NCBI GenBank assembly: GCA_013203045.1
Contig: JABMQN010000028.1
Coordinates: 1-40,945 of the forward strand
DNA: 40,945 nt
Direction of reading: 5' to 3'
From: Chloroflexota bacterium
GTDB lineage: Bacteria; Chloroflexota; Dehalococcoidia; SZUA-161; SpSt-899
Below, piece after piece: positions 19,372 to 26,915 of this stretch (its first letter is position 1; every line of letters starts with the position of its first letter). A program made the position numbers and the translations under genes. Below the pieces are notes generated by a model. The model searched no databases, was not told where the DNA came from, and saw nothing but the letters and a program-made list of their open reading frames with translations.

Positions 19372-19410
19372 CATCGACTGTTTGCACGTCAGGCAGTCGA
19401 TGTTTCATTT
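19372..19410 (+). terminator. Rho-independent terminator of the cohesin-dockerin operon
   Basis: CATCGACTG (19372-19380) pairs perfectly with CAGTCGATG (19394-19402) around a 13-nt loop, followed by TTTCATTT. It lies 45 nt past the stop of the anchored cohesin gene and closes the three-gene operon. From here to 19617 I see only AT-rich sequence without a supported gene. Confidence 0.75.
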
Positions 19411-19617
19411 CCCCCTCAAAAATCGATTAACCCCCCTCTTGCGCTTTCCCTTTGTGGCAATTGACTCCACAGATTACAGTCCGTGGTATTCACACTATGC
19501 CTGTGTTATGTTATTATGTCCTCGACTTACTATGTCATTCTTTTTAAATTGTGTGGATAATTAGGCAATTTAGACAATGCGGTATTATTTGGCGATATGT
19601 ATAATATTTATGAAATC

Positions 19618-19666
19618 GGTAAATATTTGGTAAAAGCTTGGTAAATTTTGGGTAAATGCAGGTAAT
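19618..19666 (+). promoter_or_regulatory. Phased GGTAAA array upstream of the DUF1616-like gene
   Basis: Five hexamers begin at 19618, 19629, 19640, 19651 and 19661. The first four are exact GGTAAA and the fifth is GGTAAT; spacings are 11, 11, 11 and 10 nt. This is the clearest of four such arrays in the window. A TATTAT/TATAAA block at 19685-19693 could serve as the -10. It most likely controls the genes starting at 19792. Confidence 0.65.
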
Positions 19667-19673
19667 TTCCTCT

Positions 19674-19714
19674 CAGGGAAGCAGTATTATAAAATACACT
19701 GGCTTCCCTGTTTT
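19674..19714 (+). terminator. Hairpin with short T run downstream of the array
   Basis: CAGGGAAGC (19674-19682) pairs perfectly with GCTTCCCTG (19702-19710), followed by TTTT. The loop contains the TATTATAAAATA block that might be the -10 of the promoter. It could be a second terminator for the upstream operon or an attenuator or operator for the downstream one. The T run is short, so function is uncertain. Confidence 0.45.
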
Positions 19715-19791
19715 AACACCTAATTAGTCCCCAGTTAAGAATAGCTAAGCACCAACACAAAAAGAACCTATGCATTTATGCCAGGATAGAA

Positions 19792-20253
19792 ATGAAACTT
19801 TTGGGCCAAGATAGACCCGGTCATATTCTCACCATAATATTGATTGCTGCTATCATGGCGGGATTGACAGCTTTGGGATACACATTAGCTACCACTTACG
19901 AAAGTGAGAAATTCAGTGAGTTCTATATTCTTGGACAGGATGGCTTGGCAGAGAACTATCCCGCTAAGTTAACCGTCGGAGAAAGAGCAAGCGTGATTGC
20001 TGGAATATCCAACTTCGAAGGCAAAGAATTGAGCTATAGGCTAGAAATAGTTATGGGAAACAAAAATATTGCTGAAGTTGGCCCTATTCTCCTCGCTGAT
20101 GATGAAACATGGGAAGATTCAGTGTTCTGGATACCTGAAGTCGCAGGGGATAACCAGAAAGTTGAGTTCTTCCTTTATAAGGGTAACGACGCTGTCCAAC
20201 CGACACTTGAACCTTTGCATCTATGGGTAGATGTGAACGAAACCAGTGACTGA
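19792..20253 (+). CDS. DUF1616-like single-pass membrane protein
   Basis: A 153-residue protein with one TM helix (about 13-31) and an extracytoplasmic domain that begins FSEFYILGQDGLAENYPAKL and continues TVGERASVIAGISNFEG. These match the C-terminal extracellular part of DUF1616 proteins, which fold as a small Ig-like domain and usually follow a multi-pass N-terminal half that is missing here. DUF1616 proteins often sit in archaeal and Chloroflexota surface-glycan loci. It is first in the second transcription unit behind the 19618 array. A following 51-codon frame overlaps its stop (TGATG). Confidence 0.8.
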   Translation: MKLLGQDRPGHILTIILIAAIMAGLTALGYTLATTYESEKFSEFYILGQDGLAENYPAKLTVGERASVIAGISNFEGKELSYRLEIVMGNKNIAEVGPILLADDETWEDSVFWIPEVAGDNQKVEFFLYKGNDAVQPTLEPLHLWVDVNETSD

Positions 20254-20408
20254 TGATTAATTCAACTATGGCAAAAGCAACTGAGAATCTTGATATTAAA
20301 GCATTTGTACAAATAGCGTTGAACGTATTAAGGATAAACCCTTTCACAATCGACCCCTTAACGCCAATCAGAATACCCATGTTACCTGTTGGATGCTTGA
20401 GCAACTAG
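20253..20408 (+). CDS. Possible 51-residue coupled small protein
   Basis: An ATG overlaps the stop of the preceding gene in a TGATG arrangement and opens 51 codons ending in TAG at 20406-20408. The translation (MINSTMAKATENLDIKAF... ending LPVGCLSN) has no TM helix and no family I recognise. The overlap hints at translational coupling, but with no homologue to compare it may be chance. Confidence 0.3.
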   Translation: MINSTMAKATENLDIKAFVQIALNVLRINPFTIDPLTPIRIPMLPVGCLSN

Positions 20409-20430
20409 CCGGATGGGACGGAGGAATTTA

Positions 20431-21036
20431 ATGAGTCAAAATACACTGCTATACCAAATCAAGCAACCAATAGACAACTGGAGCAAAGATGATTGGTACC
20501 GTACAATCGCACTGGTGATAGTAATCTTGGGAGCACTGGCAATGCTTTCTTATCTTTTGTTTGCGCTTATTTCAGATGATCGCAGTAGCGAATCATTTTA
20601 TCTATCACCCATTGACGATAAGTCCATACACGAAGGCAGTTTACTTGAATTCACTGTAGCGGCCAGCAATCCTGATGAGAGCACTCTGTCTTTCTCTGCT
20701 TCCAATCTACCTGATGGAGCAAATTTTGATGCACAATCACAGACTTTCTCCTGGGTCCCAACGTATGCACAGGCTGGCGACTATCCAGATATCCATTTCA
20801 AAGTCAGCAATGGAGGAGAAGTCTACACAGAGGATATAGCCATCATTGTGACCCAGCCAAATGATCCCACCGACGTGAACCAGGACGGGGATATTGACGT
20901 ATTGGACGTTATTAGTATCCGTCAACGGTGTGGGGATGTAGGCAAATCAGGATGGATATCAGAAGATGTCAATCATGATGGAATAATCAACGTGTTAGAT
21001 ATGATCCCGATCGGTCAATATTCAATTGAAGGGTAA
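20431..21036 (+). CDS. N-terminally membrane-anchored dockerin protein
   Basis: A 201-residue protein. ATG 20431 is chosen over 20413 because GGAGG at 20420-20424 is correctly placed. A cytoplasmic N-terminus of about 26 residues (with NWSKDDWYRT) precedes one TM helix (about 27-48). A He_PIG module (about 57-140, LSPIDDKSIHEGSLLEF) follows, then a C-terminal dockerin (about 145-201) with loops DVNQDGDIDVLD and DVNHDGIINVLD. The second helix ends IGQYSIEG instead of IGQHW. As an N-in/C-out protein it displays a dockerin at the outer membrane face, a receptor for cohesin proteins such as the neighbour starting 5 nt downstream. Confidence 0.88.
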   Translation: MSQNTLLYQIKQPIDNWSKDDWYRTIALVIVILGALAMLSYLLFALISDDRSSESFYLSPIDDKSIHEGSLLEFTVAASNPDESTLSFSASNLPDGANFDAQSQTFSWVPTYAQAGDYPDIHFKVSNGGEVYTEDIAIIVTQPNDPTDVNQDGDIDVLDVISIRQRCGDVGKSGWISEDVNHDGIINVLDMIPIGQYSIEG

Positions 21037-21041
21037 GACAA

Positions 21042-23729
21042 ATGAATTTTGGAGTTATAATGAGATATCTAGTTTTCTTACTGATTTTTGCTTTGTTGAT
21101 TGGATTTCCTGCCATAGGAACCGCGAAAGCATCCGCAATCGTCACTGTATCTGCGCCAGATCAGCAAATCGCCTCAGGCGAGAAATTCACTGTATCTATA
21201 GATTTTAACCTCGACACAGCCATTGCAGGCGCTCAATTTGACTTGACTTTTGATCCTTCGATTGTAACCGTCGATAGTGTCCAGAAAGGTGATCTGCTGG
21301 CACCTGAAGAGCCAGTTGTATACTTCGATCCGGGGAAAATAGACAACGAGAATGGCACTATAAGCAAAGTGATTGGAGTGGTAATGACCCCAGGCCAAAC
21401 ATTGCCCGAAAAGGGATCGATTGCCATAATCACCTTCACGGCAAGGGGGAAAGATAATAACAGCCCTCTCAATCTATCCAATATAGTACTTGGCAATGAG
21501 GAAGGACAACCGGTACCGGTAAGCATTTTGCGCAATGATGAAATTACCGTTGGCGTTAACCATCCGCCAGTGCTAAAAATAGGAAACAAGTCAATCAATC
21601 AGGGTCAACTACTTGAATTCACTATCACAGCCACCGATCCTGACAATGATACACTGATTTACTCGGCATCAAATCTACCCCCCGGCGCACGGTTCGATTT
21701 TAAAACTCGGACTTTTTCCTGGACACCAACTCAGATGGAAACCTATGCCGGTGTTCACTTCCAGGTTTTTGACGGAGAATTTGTTGACTCACAAGACATT
21801 AGCATAACGGTAAGTGCACCATCCGACTACATCGGCAGTGGTGTTGGGGGAAGTACTGTAACTAGTGGTGATAGTGCCGTGATAGTTGGTGGAGGCGCTA
21901 TCGGTGGTGGAGTCCCTGCTGGCTGGGGTGGAGTTCCCCCCCCTGTTAGTGGTGGTGGTGTTGCCGCTGTTGTGGGCGGAAGTGTAATTGGGACAACCGG
22001 GAGCGGTTACTGCTCTGACGGCACACCATGCGGTTGGTGTTCTTCCACAAAACCCAAAGAGTGTGCTAGTGAGATTCTTGTTGACAATTGTTCCAAGTGT
22101 GGGTGCCCCCCGGGATTGGAGTGTCAACCAGATGGAACATGCTCTGAGTCAGCACATACAGATGACGGTGATACGAGCACTGGCAGTGATAACTTCGAAA
22201 CCAACAATACAAACAATACCGCTACTAACACCGAAACCAATCAAGCACCGGTGCTTGATTCTATCGGTAATAAATCAATTGATCAAGGGCAACAACTTCA
22301 ATTCACCATCACAGCTATCGATCCTAATGGAGATGATCTGACCTACTCTGCATCCAATTTACCTTCAGGTGCAAACTTTGATTCACAGACAGGAATCTTC
22401 ACTTGGACCCCGGGTTCTTCTCAAACAGGATATTTTAACGTTTCTTTCGAAGTCTACGACGGCCAGTTATCGGACTCCGAAAATATTACAATAACTGTTA
22501 ACGAAGATCAGCAATACTACGTCGCTATAAACGGCAACGATAGTAATCCCGGATCATATCAGGAACCCTGGCGCACTATTGCAAAGGCAGCCAACACAGC
22601 CGTAGCAGGTGATACCGTATACGTTAGATCCGGGACCTATCGTGAAAGGATTATTCCTAAGAATTCCGGAGGTCCAGGTAACTACATCACATTCTCAGCA
22701 TACCCTAACCACAAAGTAATCATAGACGGTTCAGATCACTATTTTGACTACGGCAATGGATTAATTCATATAGAGGATAAGAGCTATATTAAAATCACCG
22801 AATTCACAATCCATAATTCCCCCAACGCTGGTATTGCCATTAAGGATAACTGTGACCATATCACCATCGAGAATAACTACATCTACAACTGTTACTCATC
22901 AGGAATATGGGCTGGTGGTGTCAACGATAATGCCAATGCAGCGATAGTCATTGATGGCAATGAGGTAAATAGATGCTGTATTGGATATTCTCAAGAATGC
23001 ATAACGCTAATTGGTATTAGCGGTTTCGAGATTAAAAACAACTACGTACACGATTCACCGTATCCCAAAGAGGGCATCGATGTAAAGGTAGGCTGTAACA
23101 ATGGATTAATTCACCATAATACGGTTCACGGGGTTAGAAACGGTATCTATATCGATGCCTGGGCTCAAACATCTGACAACATAAGCATATACAATAATTT
23201 GACTTACGAGTGTGTGGATGCCGGAATTGCTATCAACGCAGAACAGGGAGGGCGCCTTGAGAACATCCATATCTACAATAATGTAAGCCATTCGAATGAC
23301 CACAATGGCTTCATAATCAACTACGAAGCTTCCTCATACGAGAACATCTATCTGGTGAATAACACGAGTGCAAATAACGGTGGGCTTGCTTTGCAGGTAA
23401 CTGCATCTGGCTATAAAATTGATAATCTTGTTGTGAGAAACAATATCTTTGATTGCACCACTAAATGGGGGGGAGTGAATTTCGACACATACGACGGAGG
23501 GGCCCAGCATCACTTTGATCACAATCTCTATGGGTGTTCCCCTTATCTTGGGACGGACTATCAAACTGGGGATCCGGGCTTTGTTGATCCAGACAGTGAC
23601 TTCCATCTTCAGTCCGATTCCCTTGCCATCGACGGAGGCAGTTCACAGGATGCGCCCGGTGATGATTTTGATGACAACTCGCGACCAAGCGGTAATGCCT
23701 ATGACATCGGAGCATATGAAGTTAGATGA
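21042..23729 (+). CDS. Secreted cohesin + beta-helix protein with Cys-rich module
   Basis: An 895-residue exported protein. In-frame ATGs at 21042 and 21060 both have plausible ribosome binding sites; the latter gives a tighter signal peptide (MRYLVFLLIFALL). Order: cohesin (about 30-170: IAGAQFDLTFDPSIVTVDSV, then GVVMTPGQTL); He_PIG (about 175-262); long Gly-rich spacer (to about 322); a 43-residue Cys-rich knot with about ten Cys (GTPCGWCSS, then CSKCGCPPGLEC); He_PIG (about 400-487); right-handed beta-helix (about 492-895) opening with YYVAINGNDSNPGS and ending DIGAYE, paralogous to that of the 13298 protein. Here the cohesin is on the putative enzyme rather than on the scaffold, so it can bind the membrane dockerin encoded just upstream. 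The substrate is unknown. Confidence 0.88.
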   Translation: MNFGVIMRYLVFLLIFALLIGFPAIGTAKASAIVTVSAPDQQIASGEKFTVSIDFNLDTAIAGAQFDLTFDPSIVTVDSVQKGDLLAPEEPVVYFDPGKIDNENGTISKVIGVVMTPGQTLPEKGSIAIITFTARGKDNNSPLNLSNIVLGNEEGQPVPVSILRNDEITVGVNHPPVLKIGNKSINQGQLLEFTITATDPDNDTLIYSASNLPPGARFDFKTRTFSWTPTQMETYAGVHFQVFDGEFVDSQDISITVSAPSDYIGSGVGGSTVTSGDSAVIVGGGAIGGGVPAGWGGVPPPVSGGGVAAVVGGSVIGTTGSGYCSDGTPCGWCSSTKPKECASEILVDNCSKCGCPPGLECQPDGTCSESAHTDDGDTSTGSDNFETNNTNNTATNTETNQAPVLDSIGNKSIDQGQQLQFTITAIDPNGDDLTYSASNLPSGANFDSQTGIFTWTPGSSQTGYFNVSFEVYDGQLSDSENITITVNEDQQYYVAINGNDSNPGSYQEPWRTIAKAANTAVAGDTVYVRSGTYRERIIPKNSGGPGNYITFSAYPNHKVIIDGSDHYFDYGNGLIHIEDKSYIKITEFTIHNSPNAGIAIKDNCDHITIENNYIYNCYSSGIWAGGVNDNANAAIVIDGNEVNRCCIGYSQECITLIGISGFEIKNNYVHDSPYPKEGIDVKVGCNNGLIHHNTVHGVRNGIYIDAWAQTSDNISIYNNLTYECVDAGIAINAEQGGRLENIHIYNNVSHSNDHNGFIINYEASSYENIYLVNNTSANNGGLALQVTASGYKIDNLVVRNNIFDCTTKWGGVNFDTYDGGAQHHFDHNLYGCSPYLGTDYQTGDPGFVDPDSDFHLQSDSLAIDGGSSQDAPGDDFDDNSRPSGNAYDIGAYEVR

Positions 23730-23940
23730 TTTATTAATCCGGCAATTAAAAGACATAACTATTTTGCTCAAAAATCCATGAACCGTATTGACTGCCATAG
23801 TACTATTCGCTCGCTAAAACGCAGAGTTACTCTATTTTGTTTCTTCGAGTTTGTTTATATAAGCACAATGCCACTTTTTCATTCATCTTCTTTGCGATCT
23901 TAGCGACTTTGCGAGATTTTATTAACTGGCAATTAAAAGA
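23728..23940. repeat. Direct repeats flanking a TTTGCG/CTTAGCG element
   Basis: Near-identical 26-nt segments at 23728-23753 and 23915-23940 share GGCAATTAAAAGA and an ATTAA core; the first overlaps the stop codon of the cohesin/beta-helix gene. Between them, 23891-23915 carries TTTGCGATCTTAGCGACTT and a following GCGAGA, and 23812-23826 has CGCTAAAACGCAGAG in partial inverse. The latter resembles a dispersed palindromic repeat I have seen in several phyla. The stretch looks like a small insertion or local duplication, not a gene. Confidence 0.5.
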
Positions 23941-24017
23941 TGAGACGTTTTTACAGGGGAATTATATGAGCCATATTTAGTTGCCGGAGTAATAATCTGA
24001 ATTAGCTGTTAAACACT

Positions 24018-24059
24018 AATTCCTCCATAACATAACAATTATGCTGTGGAGGAATTTTT
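24018..24059 (+). terminator. Rho-independent terminator
   Basis: AATTCCTCCA (24018-24027) pairs with TGGAGGAATT (24047-24056) perfectly, with an inner CATAA/TTATG pairing, followed by TTTC. It faces the + strand and would end the transcript from the DUF1616-like gene through the cohesin/beta-helix gene. The remaining 24060-24230 shows nothing I can support. Confidence 0.8.
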
Positions 24060-24230
24060 CTATCCCACAATTTTCTGAGATATTTGCACCTATTACAGAA
24101 AACAAGCAGAACATAAGATTATAGGAATCCCCTTCAGACGCTACTCACATATCTGGAAAGGATGCCGATTTTTTTACAGGTATATTGTCAATCTCAGCAC
24201 TGCTAATAGAGGCATCCATCATAACATACC

Positions 24231-24407
24231 TTAGGCTATGTCTCTAATCCTTTCAACAACGATAAACACGAATACCAGTGCAAACGGTATAATAACCGGC
24301 ATCATAAATCGAGCAAGGCGTTTTGCAAACTCAGACTTGCTACTATCACATACTTGCCGAGTAAATAGGAGCACTATTAAACTGATTGCTACAATGCCTT
24401 CGTGCAT
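24231..24407 (-). CDS. 58-residue two-TM membrane protein
   Basis: ATG at 24405-24407 on the minus strand, stop at 24231-24233. The translation begins MHEGIVAISLIVLLFTRQV, has a polar, basic loop DSSKSEFAKRLARF, and ends with a second helix MMPVIIPFALVFVFIV followed by VERIRDIA. Two helices separated by a charged loop and flanked by charged ends look like a true membrane hairpin. GGGGGAT lies about 8 nt before the ATG, and the phased regulatory array at 24487-24546 is upstream in the right orientation. I recognise no family. It is on the same strand as the CPBP and EpsI-like genes. Confidence 0.6.
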   Translation of the reverse strand: MHEGIVAISLIVLLFTRQVCDSSKSEFAKRLARFMMPVIIPFALVFVFIVVERIRDIA

Positions 24408-24486
24408 TCTAAAATCCCCCGGTGAATATCCCGTTACATATAATCATTATTTGATCTATTCACAATCCCAATACAACAACTGGATA

Positions 24487-24546
24487 TTTACCATCCGTTT
24501 ACCCATTCTTAACTAACTCTTTACCCACATTGACCACTGCTTTAAC
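24487..24546 (-). promoter_or_regulatory. Phased GGTAAA array (read on minus strand) between divergent small genes
   Basis: On the + strand TTTACC occurs at 24487, 24498 and 24520, with TTAACT at 24509, TTGACC at 24530 and TTTAAC at 24541. Spacings are 11, 11, 11, 10 and 11 nt. Read on the minus strand this is the same GGTAAA array as at 13159, 19618 and 26916, and it then points at the 58-residue gene about 80 nt away. It could equally serve the + strand gene at 24585. Confidence 0.6.
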
Positions 24547-24584
24547 CTTCAGATGATATGGTATCAGTGTGAGGTGAAGTTGTT

Positions 24585-24896
24585 ATGATTTCAGAATATT
24601 TGTCACCAAGAACCCGTTCAAGAAATAATGTGCAACTCAACGATGGAGATACTCTTACCAAAGGTTCGATGTTTCCCATCCTTGTCCTATCCAGTCAATT
24701 ACTCCTGCTAGCTCTGGCTATAGCCTGGTTCGTTCATATGATCCTGATTGCGATGCATGGTAAAATATTCTTCGCTGAACCAAATTCTCTGATTTTATAT
24801 GGAGAAATCACGGCTACAGCACTCATCGCATTATTCGCTGTAATTGTCTTCATCCTCCAGTGGAAACGATCTTGGGGAAGTCTAGACAAGCAATGA
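24585..24896 (+). CDS. Small two-TM membrane protein
   Basis: A 103-residue protein with a hydrophilic N-terminus (about 28 residues), two TM helices (about 29-53 and 70-91) and a short basic tail. GAGGTGA precedes the ATG at good spacing. No family is recognised. It is divergent from the 58-residue gene across the array at 24487-24546 and convergent with the CPBP protease gene. A role in the same surface or sorting system is inference from position. Confidence 0.6.
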   Translation: MISEYLSPRTRSRNNVQLNDGDTLTKGSMFPILVLSSQLLLLALAIAWFVHMILIAMHGKIFFAEPNSLILYGEITATALIALFAVIVFILQWKRSWGSLDKQ

Positions 24897-24959
24897 TCAA
24901 TTTTTAAGAACACTCCTCTCAACTCCTCCACAAAAATATTCACCTCGGACACTTAGTAC

Positions 24960-25745
24960 TTAGAATACCAGTGGGAATATCAAATACAGATAAATATTCA
25001 TTAGACCATGAGCCACCACAACCCCTAATATAGACCCCCATTTCTTTACAACCCAGCCAAAGAAAAGCGCTATTTCAAAAGAAAGCAGACAATGTAATAC
25101 CGAGTCATGCCCTATCTGCAACACCGCATACAATACTGCAATATATACCCACCCCCAGGATCCAAGTAATCCTACAACACGTTGCATTACTCCACGAAAT
25201 AGCAACTCCTCCACAAATCCAACGGACACCATGAGAATAATGGCAGGGACTACCGCTTTCTGCCATGTCAACTCTGAGACAAGCGGTTCAGGCTCCAGCA
25301 CAAAGTAATCAGCTAACCCAAATCCTATCCCTACAATCGCTACAACTACCTGAATAGGGATTTTCCCAAGGGTGAAGCCGATCTCCGCAGGACGAAGCCC
25401 CAAGAGCCTGATATAGCCCAAAACCCCAACCAATACCGGAATGGAAATGAGTAAAAACGAATACGTCTGTGAAAAACCCTCTAAAGGCATTGTAAGACTT
25501 ACAATTCTTATGAGAGGGCCCAAAGCTAACACCAAAAACAACCTGTATGATGGATGATTCCCCACCAAAGCAGCGTGGGTAATGAGGCTAAACAATATAA
25601 CCACATGGAATACAGCCCCCCACCCTGAAGAGGCCACTCCAACTAACTCGGCTCCAAACATGCCTATTAAGTAGGCCACACTATCACGAGTTAGCTTATT
25701 GGTATCGCTATTGATCCAGTTAAACACAGATAATTCTCTAATCAC
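24960..25745 (-). CDS. CPBP family glutamic-type intramembrane protease
   Basis: A 261-residue multi-pass protein starting at GTG with GAGGT just upstream. The family motifs are in order: FVEELLFRGVMQ (the EExxxR site), LQIGHDSVLH (second motif with catalytic His), and a C-terminal AHGLMNIYLYL (third motif). CPBP proteins cleave membrane substrates; some are C-terminal sorting enzymes (the Mrt myxosortases), and one class of exosortase is fused to such a domain. It is 106 nt downstream of the EpsI-like gene on the same strand, which makes a sorting or maturation role worth considering. No exosortase is found nearby. Confidence 0.88.
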   Translation of the reverse strand: MIRELSVFNWINSDTNKLTRDSVAYLIGMFGAELVGVASSGWGAVFHVVILFSLITHAALVGNHPSYRLFLVLALGPLIRIVSLTMPLEGFSQTYSFLLISIPVLVGVLGYIRLLGLRPAEIGFTLGKIPIQVVVAIVGIGFGLADYFVLEPEPLVSELTWQKAVVPAIILMVSVGFVEELLFRGVMQRVVGLLGSWGWVYIAVLYAVLQIGHDSVLHCLLSFEIALFFGWVVKKWGSILGVVVAHGLMNIYLYLIFPLVF

Positions 25746-25851
25746 ATTTACCTCAGCATATCATAATTGAGACTGCACTTCATAATTCAGCCACACAACA
25801 CAAGAAATATGAATGCTGTGATGATTAGCGAGATCAATATGGTTTTTCGTT

Positions 25852-26709
25852 TTATTGATTGAAATACGATTTGTCCTCAACCGGCCTTCGTGCATATCTA
25901 ACACGGGGATAAACAATTATTCCTATAGGTATACCCACCAAACCAACAATGATGAAATACCCGCCAATTCCCCATCCAGCAAGTTCTGATACAATTGGAT
26001 TCCACCCATCCTTTTCGGAAGGGACAAACATCAGGGGAATTGCCTCAGTCAAGAAAGCCTTTTCTACATTAACCGTGTCTTCATATGATCCATTGTCCAG
26101 TATCCTTTTTTCTATCCGAATCATCGTGACAGCGTCAGTCGCGAACTGGTTTCCTTTCACATATACACTCAACACAACAAGGCGTTCCAATTTACCATCA
26201 TCAGTTACTTTTTCGACAATCAACTTCTCCAGCGGAATAGAGATGTTTGAGAATTCTTCCACCCAGTCAGCGTGCGTTATTGTAACCTGATCTTTTCCGT
26301 CCTCCGTGATGTTATATCCATGCGCTGGATAACATAACCTAGGCTCATGAAAACTTGTCGAGGTTCGAGAGCGCAATACTAAGAAGTGCACCGGTCTATA
26401 TATACCTGGGGCCGTGTATCCGCGCAGGATTGTAACATCCGCACCAAGTCTCTCTTCCCACTCCGCTGTATCCTCGTCATAGCCCACCCAATCGCCCATC
26501 TGCAATGGAAATGCAGCCATATGCTCCTCGTTGCCCAAATCCATTCGAGTTTCAACGTACACTTCGTTCACAGAGGGACCATGTAAATCAGCATCTAAGA
26601 ACGCGACTCCGGATGAAAATACTATGTCCGATGAGGATAGTAACAGAGCTAACACTACCACCAGTACGGAAAGTCCAATTATTAGTGAATATTGCCTGTA
26701 AAAATTCAT
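25852..26709 (-). CDS. EpsI/DUF3485-like exosortase-associated protein
   Basis: A 285-residue protein with an N-terminal TM helix (about 9-25), an extracytoplasmic DUF3485 domain and a C-terminal TM helix (about 244-265) with a basic tail. Family features are FPLQMGDWVGYD, LGADVTILRGYT, then RPVHFLVLRSR and the conserved FHEPRLCYPAHGY, which corresponds to the HxPxxCxPxxGW motif of EpsI. Such proteins usually accompany or are fused to exosortases in PEP-CTERM/EPS systems. It appears to head an operon with the CPBP protease. An extended -10 promoter lies 30 nt upstream. The exosortase itself is absent from this window. Confidence 0.82.
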   Translation of the reverse strand: MNFYRQYSLIIGLSVLVVVLALLLSSSDIVFSSGVAFLDADLHGPSVNEVYVETRMDLGNEEHMAAFPLQMGDWVGYDEDTAEWEERLGADVTILRGYTAPGIYRPVHFLVLRSRTSTSFHEPRLCYPAHGYNITEDGKDQVTITHADWVEEFSNISIPLEKLIVEKVTDDGKLERLVVLSVYVKGNQFATDAVTMIRIEKRILDNGSYEDTVNVEKAFLTEAIPLMFVPSEKDGWNPIVSELAGWGIGGYFIIVGLVGIPIGIIVYPRVRYARRPVEDKSYFNQ

Positions 26710-26739
26710 CTTAAAATCTATTTTGCGTCATTAGCAGAG

Positions 26740-26748
26740 ATTATACCA
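26740..26748 (-). promoter_or_regulatory. Extended -10 promoter of the EpsI-like gene
   Basis: On the minus strand TGGTATAAT forms an exact extended -10 (TGnTATAAT). The expected start site is about 25 nt before the ATG at 26709. No good -35 is present, which is usual for this promoter class. Between here and 26906 there is nothing else I can support. Confidence 0.6.
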
Positions 26749-26915
26749 AATTATTATCATTCCATCCGTTTCCATTGTGAATTCCAACAACGCTAGTATT
26801 CTAAATCACCCCGCCTTTTTCTGAAATCACATTGTAGACACTTCAGCTATCAACCCAATACAATTCCATTTTACTAACTTTAGCCACTGGAACACACACA
26901 TTCAATGGTACTAAC

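Noticed and set aside
21789-22127. 112-codon minus-strand frame
   Set aside because: It is the mirror of the Gly-rich spacer and Cys-rich module of the cohesin/beta-helix protein.
24238-24516. 92-codon frame on the + strand
   Set aside because: It is antisense to the two-helix 58-residue gene and runs into the phased array; composition is not protein-like.
24960-25745. Possible exosortase
   Set aside because: The motifs are EExxxR and later His sites of CPBP proteases, not the Cys-Arg-His set of exosortases.
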